From assembly GCA_026686845.1 (NCBI GenBank), contig JAIVEN010000050.1, positions 1 to 64,000 on the forward strand: DNA of 64,000 nucleotides, written 5' to 3'. Every line of letters starts with the position of its first letter. The first letter of the stretch is position 1. The stretch is from Adenanthera pavonina (taxonomy: Eukaryota > Streptophyta > Magnoliopsida > Fabales > Fabaceae). Below, in pieces: positions 38,097 through 49,522 of the stretch. The notes beneath the pieces are model-generated. The model was not told the origin of the DNA. It saw nothing but the letters and a program-made list of their open reading frames with translations, and searched no databases. The translations under genes were made by a program, and so were the position numbers.

Positions 38097-39103
38097 GAGG
38101 CTCCTGATTAATGTTTAGAAAACTGGAACTTTCAAACAAAATGAGGTTAAAGCGGAATCCGATTGTGTTCATTTCATCATCCATAGCTCAAATTCGTGTG
38201 AGGATGTCGGATAAAATCACTAGCTCACTTCGTGTTGCAAATTTCGTGAGATTTTCCGATTTCTTTTGCATTTCATAGCATTTCATAAAGTTGGATCATT
38301 TGGCCAAAACGGCATGATGATGAAGCCGAATTGTGCACGTTTCTTCCAACTAGACTCGAACTGTTGTGAGTAAGCCGCATAAACTCCCTAGGTCGCTTAA
38401 AATTCAAAATCTTGTGGCATTCTCCTCCTTAGAGGCTCCTGATGAATGTTTAGAAATCTGGAACTTTCGAACAAAATGAGGTTAAAGCGGAATCTGATTG
38501 TGTTCATTTCATCATACAAGGCTCAAATTGGTGTGAATATTTCGGATAAAAGCACTAGCTCACTTCATGTTGCAAATTTCGTGAGATTTTCTGATCTCTT
38601 TTGCTTTTCATAGCTTTTTCATAAAGTTGGATCATTTGGCCAAAATGGCATGATGATGAAACCGAATTGTGCACGTTTCTTCCAACTAGACTCGAACTGT
38701 TGTGAGTAAGCCGCATAAACTACCTACCTCACTTAGAATTCCAAATCATATGGCATTCTCCTCCCTAGAACTTCCTGGTGCATGTTTAGAAACCTTGAAC
38801 TTTCGAACAAAATGAGGTTAAAGCGGAATCTGATTGTGTTCATTTCATCATACAAGGCTCAAATTGGTGTGAGTATTTCGGATAAAAGCACTAGCTCACT
38901 TCATGTTTCAAATTTCGTGAGATTTTCCGATCACTTTTGCGCTTCATAGCATTTTCATAAAGTTGGATTGTTTGGCCAAAATGGTGTGATGATGAAGCCG
39001 AATTGTGCACGTTTCTTCCAACTGGACTCGACTTGTTGTGAGTAAGCCTCATAAACTCCCTAGGTCGCTTAAAATTCAAAATCTTGTGGCATTCTATTCC
39101 TTA

Positions 39104-39777
39104 GAGGCTCCTGGTGCATGTTTAGAGATCTGGAACTTTCGAAGAAAATGAGGTTAAAGCGGAATCTGATTCTGTTAATTTCATCATACAAGGCTCAAAT
39201 TGGTGTGAGTATTTCGAATAAAAGCACTAGCTCACTTCATGTTGCAAATTTCATGAGATTTTCTGATCACTTTTTCTTTTCATAGCATTTTCATAAAGTT
39301 GGATTGTTTGGCCAAATTGGCGTGATGACGAAGCCGAATTGTGCACGTTTCTTCCAACTGGACTCGACTTGTTGTGAGTAAGCCTCATAAACTCCCTAGG
39401 TCGCTTAAAATTCCAAATCTTGTGGCATTCTCCTCCTTAGAGGCTCCTGATTAATGTTTAGAAAACTGGAACTTTCAAACAAAATGAGGTTAAAGCAGAA
39501 TCCGATTGTGTTCATTTCATCATACAAGGCACAAATTGGTGTCAGGATGTCGGATAAAATCACTAGCTCACTTCGTGTTGCAAATTTCATGAGATTTTCC
39601 GACCTCTTTTGCTTTTCATAGCTTTTTCATAAAGTTGGATCGTTTGGCCAAAACGGCGTGATGATGAACCCGAATTGTGCACGTTTCTTCCAACTGGACT
39701 CGACTTTTTGTGACTAAGCCTCATAAACTCCCTAGGTCGCTTAAAATTCCAAATCTTGTGGCATTCTCCTCCTTAGA
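39104..39777. repeat. Dimer with GAGATCTGG / CTGATTCTGTTAATTTC, copy 1
   Basis: The first unit has TGCATGTTTAGAGATCTGG, TTCGAAGAAAATG and GATTCTGTTAATTTC. The second has GATTAATG with GCAGAATCCG and GTGTCAGGATG. The pair recurs at 40448 (offset 1344) and 41122 (offset 674). Confidence 0.85.
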
Positions 39778-40447
39778 GGCTCCTGATTAATGTTTAGAAA
39801 ACTGGAACTTTCAAACAAAATGAGGTTAAAGCGGAATCCGATTGTGTTCATTTCATCATCCATAGCTCAAATTCGTGTGAGGATGTCGGATAAAAGCACT
39901 AGCTCACTTCATGTTGCAAATTTTGTGAGATTTTCTGATCTCTTTTGCTTTTCATAGCTTTTTCATAAAGTTGGATCATTTGGCCAAAACGGCATGATGA
40001 TGAAACCGAATTGTGCACGTTTCTTCCAACTAGACTCGAACTGTTGTGAGTAAGCCGCATAAACTACCTACCTCACTTAGAATTCCAAATCATATGGCAT
40101 TCTCCTCCCTAGAACTTCCTGGTGCATGTTTAGAGACCTTGAACTTTCGAACAAAATGAGGTTAAAGCGGAATCTGATTGTGTTCATTTCATCATACAAG
40201 GCTCAAATTGGTGTGAGTATTTCGGATAAAAGCACTAGCTCACTTCATGTTTCAAATTTCGTGAGATTTTCCGATCACTTTTGCGCTTCATAGCATTTTC
40301 ATAAAGTTTGGATTGTTTGGCCAAAATGGCGTGATGATGAAGCCGAATTGTGCACGTTTCTTCCAACTGGACTCGACTTGTTGTGAGTAAGCCTCATAAA
40401 CTCCCTAGGTCGCTTAAATTCAAAATCTTGTGGCATTCTATTCCTTA

Positions 40448-41795
40448 GAGGCTCCTGGTGCATGTTTAGAGATCTGGAACTTTCGAAGAAAATGAGGTTA
40501 AAGCGGAATCTGATTCTGTTAATTTCATCATACAAGGCTCAAATTGGGTGTGAGTATTTCGAATAAAAGCACTAGCTCACTTCATGTTGCAAATTTCATG
40601 AGATTTTCTGATCACTTTTTCTTTTCATAGCATTTTCATAAAGTTGGATTGTTTGGCCAAATTGGCGTGATGACGAAGCCGAATTGTGCACGTTTCTTCC
40701 AACTGGACTCGACTTGTTGTGAGTAAGCCTCATAAACTCCCTAGGTCGCTTAAAATTCCAAATCTTGTGGCATTCTCCTCCTTAGAGGCTCCTGATTAAT
40801 GTTTAGAAAACTGGAACTTTCAAACAAAATGAGGTTCAAGCAGAATCCGATTGTGTTCATTTCATCATACAAGGCTCAAATTGGTGTCAGGATGTCGGAT
40901 AAAATCACTAGCTCACTTCGTGTTGCAAATTTTGTGAGATTTTCCGACCTCTTTTGCTTTTCATAGCTTTTTCATAAAGTTGGATCGTTTGGCCAAAACG
41001 GCGTGATGATGAACCCTAATTGTGCACGTTTCTTCCAACTGGACTCGACTTGTTGTGAGTAAGCCTCATTAAACTCCCTAGGTCGCTTAAAATTCAAAAT
41101 CTTGTGGCATTCTATTCCTTAGAGGCTCCTGGTGCATGTTTAGAGATCTGGAACTTTCGAAGAAAATGAGGTTAAAGCGGAATCTGATTCTGTTAATTTC
41201 ATCATACAAGGGCTCAAATTGGTGTGAGTATTTCGAATAAAAGCACTAGCTCACTTCATGTTGCAAATTTCATGAGATTTTCTGATCACTTTTTCTTTTC
41301 ATAGCATTTTCATAAAGTTGGATTGTTTGGCCAAATTGGCGTGATGACGAAGCCGAATTGTGCACGTTTCTTCCAACTGGACTCGACTTGTTGTGAGTAA
41401 GCCTCATAAACTCCCTAGGTCGCTTAAAATTCCAAATCTTGTGGCATTCTCCTCCTTACAGGCTCCTGATTAATGTTTAGAAAACTGGAACTTTCAAACA
41501 AAATGAGGTTCAAGCAGAATCCGATTGTGTTCATTTCATCATACAAGGCTCAAATTGGTGTCAGGATGTCGGATAAAATCACTAGCTCACTTCGTGTTGC
41601 AAATTTTGTGAGATTTTCCGACCCTCTTTTGCTTTTCATAGCTTTTTTCATAAAGTTGGATCGTTTGGCCAAAACGGCGTGATGATGAACCCTAATTGTG
41701 CACGTTTCTTCCAACTGGACTCGACTTGTTGTGACTAAGCCGCATAAACTCCCTAGGTCTCTTAAAATTCAAAATCTTGTGGCATTCTCCTCCTT
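40448..41795. repeat. Two tandem copies of the ~674-bp dimer
   Basis: The dimer seen at 39104 occurs twice in a row from 40448 and 41122. These copies differ mainly in homopolymer length (AAATTGGGTG, AAGGGCTC, CGACCCTC, GCTTTTTTC) rather than in substitutions. That pattern is discussed as possible sequencing error. Confidence 0.82.
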
Positions 41796-44123
41796 AGAGG
41801 CTCTTGATGAATGTTTAGAAATCTGGAACTTTCGAACAAAATGAGGTTAAAGCAGAATCTGATTGTGTTCATTTCATCATACAAGGCTCAAATTGGTGTG
41901 AGAATTTCGGATAAAATCACTAGCTCACTTCGTGTTGCAAATTTCGTGAGATTTTCCGATTTCTTTTGCTTTTCATAGCATTTCATAAAGTTGAATCATT
42001 TGGCCAAAACGGCATGATGATGAAGCCGAATTGTGCACATTTCTTCCAACTAGACTCGAACTGTTGTGAGTAAGCCGCATAAACTACCTACCTCACTTAG
42101 AATTCCAAATCATATGGCATTCTCCTCCCTAGAACTTCCTGGTGCATGTTTAGAAACCTGGAACTTTCGAACAAAATGAGGTTAAAGCGGAATCTGATTG
42201 TGTTCATTTCCTCATACAAGGCTCAAATTGGTGTGAGTATTTCGGAAAAAGCACTAGCTCACTTCATGTTACAAATTTCGTGAGATTTTCCGATCACTTT
42301 TGCGTTTCATAGCATTTTCATAAAGTTGGATTGTTTGGCCAAAATGGCGTGATGATGAAGCCGAATTGTGCACGTTTCTTCCAACTGGACTCGACTTGTT
42401 GTGAGTAAGCCTCATAAACTCCCTAGGTCGCTTAAAATTCAAAATCTTGTGGCATTCTATTCTTAGAGGCTCCTGATGAATGTTTAGAAATCTGGAACTT
42501 TCGAATAAAATGAGGTTAAAGCGGAATCTGATTCTGTTAATTTCATCATACAAGGCTCAAATTGGTGAGAGTATTTCGTTTTAAAAGCACTAGCTCACTT
42601 CATGTTGCAAATTTCGTGAGATTTTCTGATCACTTTTTCTTTTCGTAGCATTTTCATAAAGTTGGATTGTTTGGCCAAAATGGCGTGATGATGAAGCCGA
42701 ATTGTGCACGTTTCTTCCAACTGGACTCGACTTGTTGTGAGTAAGCCTCATAAACTCCCTAGGTCGCTTAAAATTCCAAATCTTGTGGCATTCTCCTCCT
42801 TAGAGGCTCTTGATGAATGTTTAGAAAACTGGAACTTTCAAACAAAATGAGGTTAAAGCAGAATCCGATTGTGTTCATTTCATCATACAAGGCTCAAATT
42901 GGTGTCAGGATGTCGGATAAAATCACTAGCTCACTTCGTGTTGCAAATTTCGTGAGATTTTCCGACCTCTTTTGCTTTTCATAGCTTTTTCATAAAGTTG
43001 GATCGTTTGGCCAAAACGGCGGGATGATTGAACCCCTAATTGTGCACGTTTCTTCCAACTGGACTCGACTTGTTGTGACTAAGCCGCATAAACTCCCTAG
43101 GTCGCTTAAAATTCAAAATCTTGTGGCATTCTCCTCCTTAGAGGCTCTTGATGAATGTTTAGAAATCTGGAACTTTTGAACAAAATAAGGTTTAAAGGCG
43201 GAATCTGCTTGTGTTCATTTCATCATACAAGGCTCAAATTAGTGTGAGAATTTCGGATAAAATCACTAGCTCACTTCGTGTTGCAAATTTCGTGAGATTT
43301 TCCGATTTCTTTTGCTTTTCAAAGATTTTCATAAAGTTGGATCGTTTGGCCTAAATGGCGCGATGAGGAATCTGAATTGTGCACATTTCTCCCAACTAGA
43401 CTCGAATTGTTGTGAGTAAGCCGCAGAAACTCCCTAGGGCACTTAAAATTCCAAATCTTGTGGCATTCTCCTCCTTAGAGGCTCCTGATGAATGTTTAGA
43501 AATCTGGAACTTTCAAACAAAATGAGGTTAAAGCGGAATCTGATTGTGTTCATTTCATCATACAAGGCTCAAATTGGTGTGTGTATTTCGGATAAAAGCA
43601 CTAGCTCACTTCATGTTGCAAATTTCGTGAGATTTTCCGATTTCTTTTGCTTTTCATAGCATTTCATAAAGTTGGATCATTTGGCCAAAACAGCATGATG
43701 ATGAAGCCGAATTGTACACGTTTCTTCCAACTAGACTCGAACTGTTGTGAGTAAGCCGCATAAACTACCTACCTCACTTAGAATTCCAAATCATCTGACA
43801 TTCATCTCCCTAGAACTTCCTGGTGCATGTTTAGAAACCTTGAACTTTCGAACAAAATGAGGTTAAAGCGGAATCTGATTGTGTTCATTTCATCATACAA
43901 GGCTCAAATTGGTGTGAGTATTTCGGATAAAAGCACTAGCTCACTTCATGTTGCAAATTTCGTGAGATTTTCCGATTTTCTTTTGCTTTCATAGCATTTC
44001 ATAAAGTTGGATCATTTGGCCAAAACGGCATGATGATGAAGCCGAATTGTGCACGTTTCTTCCAACTGGACTCGACTTGTTGTGAGTAAGCCTCATAAAC
44101 TCCCCTAGGTCGCTTAAAATTCA

Positions 44124-44142
44124 AAATCTTGTAAATCTTGTG
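44124..44142. repeat. 9-bp tandem duplication inside a unit
   Basis: AAATCTTGT is present twice in a row, where all other units have it once. This is a simple replication-slippage insertion, the opposite of the small deletions seen elsewhere. Confidence 0.9.
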
Positions 44143-46838
44143 GCCTTCTATTCCTTAGAGGCTCCTGATGAATGTTTAGAAATCTGGAACTTTCGAACAA
44201 AATGAGGTTAAAGCGGAATCTGATTGTGTTCATTTCATCATACAAGGCTCAAATTGGTGTGTGTATTTCGGATAAAAGCACTAGCTCACTTCATGTTGCA
44301 AATTTCGTATGATTTTCCGATTCTTTTGCTTTTCATAGCATTTCATAAAGTTGGATCATTTGGCCAAAACGGCATGATGATGAAGCCGAATTGTGCACGT
44401 TTCTTCCAACTAGACTCGAACTGTTGTGAGTAAGCCGCATAAACTACCTACCTCACTTAGAATTCCAAATCATATGGCATTCTCCTCCCTAGAACTTCCT
44501 GGTGCATGTTTAGAAACCTTGAACTTTCGAACAAAATAAGGTTAAATTGGAATCTGATTGTGTTCATTTCATCATACAAGGCTCAAATTGGTGTGAGTAT
44601 TTCGGATAAAAGCACTAGCTCACTTCATGTTGCAAATTTCGTGAGATTTTCCGATTTCTTTTGCTTTTCATAGGCATTTCATAAAGTTGGATCATTTGGC
44701 CAAAACGGCATGATGATGAAGCCGAATTGTGCACGTTTCTTCCAACTGGACTCGACTTGTTGTGAGTAAGCCTCATAAACTCCCTAGGTCGCTTAAAATT
44801 CAAAATCTTGTGGCATTCTATTCCTTAGAGGCTCCTGATGAATGTTTAGAAATCTGGAACTTTCGAATAAAATGAGGTTAAAGCGGAATCTGATTGTGTT
44901 CATTTCATCATCCATAGCTCAAATTGGTGTGAGGATGTCGGATAAAATCACTAGCTCACTTCGTGTTGCAAATTTCATGAGATTTTCCGATCTCTTTTGG
45001 TTTCATAGCTTTTTCATAAGTTGGATCGTTTGGCCAAAACGGCGTGATGATGAAGCCGAATTGTGCACGTTTCTTCCAACTGGACTCGTCTTGTTGTGAG
45101 TAAGCCCGCATAAACTCCCTAGGTCGCTTAAAATTCCAATCTTGTGGCATTCTCCTCCTTAGAGGCTCCTGATGAATGTTTAGAAATCTGGAACTTTCGA
45201 ACAAAATCAGGTTAAAGCGGAATCTGATTGTGTTCATTTCATCATACAAGGCTCAAATTGGTGTGAGGATTTCGGATAAAAGCACTAGCTCACTTCGTGT
45301 TGCAAATTTCATGAGATTTCTGATTTCTTTTGATTTTCATAGCATTTTCATAAAGTTGGATCGTTTGGCAAAATGGCATGATGATGAAGCCGAATTGTGC
45401 ACGTTTCTCCCAACTAGACTCGAACTGTTGTGAGTAAGCCGCATAAACTCCCTAGGGCACTTAAAATTCAAAATCTTGTGGCATTCTATTCCTTAGAGGC
45501 TCCTGATGAATGTTTAGAAATCTAGAAACTTTCGAATAAAATGAGGTTAAAGCGGAATCTGATTGTGTTCATTTCATCATCCATAGCTCAAATTGGTGTG
45601 AGGATGTCGTATAAAATCACTAGCTCACTTCGTGTTGCAAATTTCGTGAGATTTTCCGATCTCTTTTGCTTTTCATAGCTTTTTCATAAAGTTGGATCGT
45701 TTGGCCAAAACGGCGTGATGATGAACCCGAATTGTGCACGTTTCTTCCAACTGGACTCGACTTGTTGTGAGTAAGCCGCATAAACTCCCTAGGTCGCTTA
45801 AAATTCAAAATCTTGTGGCATTCTCCTCCTTAGAGGCTCCTGATGAATGTTTAGAAATCTGGAACTTTCGAACAAAATCAGGTTAAAGCGGAATCTGATT
45901 GTGTTCATTCATCATACAAGGCTCAAATTGGTGTGAGTATTTTGGATAAAAGCACTAGCTCACTTCGTGTTGCAAATTTCATGAGATTTTCTGATTTCTT
46001 TTGATTTTCATAGCATTTTCATAAAGTTGGATCGTTTGGCCAAAATGGCATGATGATGAAGCCGAATTGTGCACGTTTCTCTCAACTAGACTCGAACTGT
46101 TGTGAGTAAGCCGGATAAACTCCCTAGGGCACTTAAAATTCCAAATCTTGTGGCATTCTCCTCCTTAGAGGCTCCTAATGAATGTTTAGAAATCCGGAAC
46201 TTTCGAACAAAATGAGGTTAAAGCGGAGTCTGATTGTGTTCATTTCATCATACAAGGCTCAAATTGGTGTGAGTATTTCGTATAAAAGCACTGGCTCACT
46301 TCATGTTGCAAATTCGTGAGATTTTCCGATCACTTTTGCTTTTCATAGCATTTTCATAAAGTTTGATTGTTTGGCGAAAATGGCGTGATGATGAAGCCGA
46401 ATTGTGCACGTTTCTTCCAACTGGACTCGACTTGTTGTGAGTAAGCTGCATAAACTCCCTAGGTCGCTTAAAATTCAAAATCTTGTGGCATTCTATTCCT
46501 TAGAGGCTCCTGATGAATGTTTAGAAATCTGGAACTTTCAAATAAAATGAGGTTAAAGCGGAATCTGATTGTGTTCATTTCATCATACAAGGCTCAAATT
46601 GGTGTGAGTATTTCGGATAAAATCACTAGCTCACTTCGTGTTGCAAATTTCGTGAGATTTTCCGATTTCTTTTGCTTTTCATAGCATTTTCATAAAGTTG
46701 GATCGTTTGGCCAAAATGGCGTGATGATGAAGCCGAATTGTGCACGTTTCTTCCAACTGGACTCGACTTGTTGTGAGTAAGCCGCATAAACTCCCTACCT
46801 CGCCTAAAATTCCAAATCTTGTGGCATTCTCCTCCTTA

Positions 46839-48180
46839 GAGGCTCTGATGAATGTTTAGAAACCTGGAACTTTCGAACAAAATGAGGTTAAAGCGGAATC
46901 TGATTGTGTTCATTTCATCATACAATGCTCAAATTGGTGTGAGTATTTCAGATAAAAGCACTAGCTCACTTCATGTTTCAAATTTCGTGAGATTTTCCGA
47001 TCACTTTTGCTTTTCATAGCATTTTCATAAAGTTGGATCATTTGGCCAAAATGGCATGATGATGAAGCCGAATTGTGCACGTTTCTTCCTACTAGACTCG
47101 AACTGTTGTGAGTAAGCCGCATAAACTCCCTACTCGCTTAGAATTCCAAATCTTGTGGCATTCCCCTCCTTAGAGGCTCCTGATGAATGTTTAGAAATCT
47201 GGAACTTTCGAACAAAATGAGGTTAAAGCGGAATCTGATTGTGTTCATTTCATCATACAAGGCTCAAATTGGTGTGAGTATTTCGGATAAAATCACTAGC
47301 TCACTTCATGTTGCAAATTTCGTGAGATTTTCCGATCACTTTTGCTTTTCATAGCATTTTCATAAAGTTGGATTGTTTGGCCAAAAAGGCGTGATGATGA
47401 AGCCGAATTGTGCACGTTTCTTCCGACTGGACTCGACTTGTTTTGAGTAAGCCGCATAAACTCCCTAGGTCGCTTAAAATTCAAAATCTTGTGGCATTCT
47501 CCTCCTTAGATGCTCCTGATGAATGTTTAGAAATCTGGAACTTTCGAACAAAATGAGGTTAAAGCGGAATCTGATTGTGTTCATTTCATCATACAAGGCT
47601 CAAATTGGTGTGAGTATTTCGGATAAAAGCACTAGCTCACTTCATGTTGCAAATTTCGTGAGATTTTCCGATTTCTTTTGCTTTTCATAGCATTTTCATA
47701 AAGTTGGATCATTTGACCAAAATGGCATGATGATGAAGCCGAATTGTGCACGTTTCTTACTACTAGACTCGAACTGTTGTGAGTAAGGCGCATAAACTCC
47801 CTAGGTCGCATAAAATTCAAAATCTTGTGGCATTCTCCTCCTTAGATGCTCCTGATGAATGTTTAGAAATCTGAAACTTTCGAACAAAATCAGGTTAAAG
47901 CGGAATCTGATTGTGTTCATTTCATCATACAAGGCTCAAATTGGTGTGAGTATTTCGTATAAAAGAACTAGCTCACTTCATGTTGCAAATTTCGTGAGAT
48001 TTTCCGATCACTTTTGCTTTTCATAGCATTTTCATAAAGTTGGATCGTTTGGCCAAAATGGCGTGATGATGAAGCCGAATTGTGCACGTTTCTTCCAACT
48101 GGACTCGACTTGTTGTGAGTAAGCCGCATAAACTCCCTAGGTCGCTTAAAATTCAAAATCTTGTGGGATTCTCCTCCTTA
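46839..48180. repeat. Four-unit higher-order repeat (1342 bp), copy 1
   Basis: The four units recur at 48181 with an offset of 1342 bp. Shared private features are TTTCAGATAAAAGC with CATGTTTCAAA, the short CCCTACTCGC, GGCCAAAAAGGCGTG with TTCCGACTGG, and GACCAAAATGGCATG with TTCTTACTACTAG. Confidence 0.88.
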
Positions 48181-49522
48181 GAGGCTCCTGATGAATGTTT
48201 AGAAACCTGTAACTTTCGAACAAAATGAGGTTAAAGCGGAATCTGATTGTGTTCATTTCATCATACAAGGCTCAAATTGGTGTGAGTATTTCAGATAAAA
48301 GCACTAGCTCACTTCATGTTTCAAATTTCGTGAGATTTTCCGATCACTTTTGCTTTTCATAGCATTTTCATAAAGTTGGATCATTTGGCCAAAATGGCAT
48401 GATGATGAAGCCGAATTGTGCACGTTTCTTCCTACTAGACTCGAACTGTTGTGAGTAAGCCGCATAAACTCCCTACTCGCTTAGAATTCCATATCTTGTG
48501 GCATTCCCCTCCTTAGATGCTCCTGATGAATGTTTAGAAACCTGGAACTTTCGAACAAAATGAGGTTAAAGCGGAATCTGATTGTGTTCATTTCATCATA
48601 CAAGGCTCAAATTGGTGTGAGTATTTCGGATAAAATCACTAGCTCACTTCATGTTGCAAATTTCGTGAGATTTTCCGATCACTTTTGCTTTTCATAGCAT
48701 TTTCATAAAGTTGGATTGTTTGGCCAAAAAGGCGTGATGATGAAGCCGAATTGTGCACGTTTCTTCCGACTGGACTCGCCTTGTTGTGAGTAAGCCGCAT
48801 AAACTCCCTAGGTCGCTTAAAATTCAAAATCTTGTGGCATTCTCCTCCTTAGATGCTCCTGATGAATGTTTAGAAATCTGGAACTTTCAAAAAAATGAGG
48901 TTAAAGCGGAATCTGATTGTGTTCATTTCATCATACAAGGCTTAAATTGGTGTCAGTATTTCGGATAAAAGCACTAGCTCACTTCATGTTGCAAATTTCG
49001 TGAGATTTTCCGATTTCTTTTGCTTTTCATAGCATTTTCATAAAGTTGGATCATTTGACCAAAATGGCATGATGATGAAGCCGAATTGTGCACGTTTCTT
49101 ACTACTAGACTCGAACTGTTGTGAGTAAGGCGCATAAACTCCCTAGGTCGCATAAAATTCAAAATCTTGTGGCATTCTCCTCCTTAGATGCTCCTGATGA
49201 ATGTTTAGAAATCTGGAACTTTCGAACAAAATCAGGTTAAAGCGGAATCTGATTGTGTTCATTTCATCATACAAGGCTCAAATTGGTGTGATTATTTCGT
49301 ATAAAAGAACTAGCTCACTTCATGTTGCAAATTTCGTGAGATTTTCCGATCACTTTTGCTTTTCATAGCATTTTCATAAAGTTGGATTGTTTGGCCAAAA
49401 TGGCATGATGATGAAGCCGAATTGTGCACGTTTCTTCCAACTGGACTCGACTTGTTGTGAGTAAGCCGCATAAACTCCCTAGGTCGCTTAAAATTCAATA
49501 TCTTGTGGGATTCTCCTCCTTA
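48181..49522. repeat. Four-unit higher-order repeat (1342 bp), copy 2
   Basis: Tandem second copy. The marker unit with GACCAAAATGGCATG lies at about 47715, 49057 and 50401 (spacings 1342 and 1344), so a third, rearranged copy follows from about 49523. Confidence 0.86.

Larger units (their letters stand above)
35074..46838. repeat. Array zone 5: GATCACTTTTTC / GATCTCTTTTGC units, with homopolymer indels
   Basis: Units with TGATCACTTTTTCTTTTC, GATTAATGTTTAG and CATCCATAGC alternate with GGCATGATGATGAAACC units. Between about 40.3 and 46.3 kb, single-base length changes in short homopolymers accumulate (for example CGACCCTC near 41631, AAGGGCTC near 41211, GAACCCCTA near 43032, CTCCCCTAGG near 44101, AGCCCGCAT near 45104). 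The base order is otherwise normal satellite. Confidence 0.82.
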
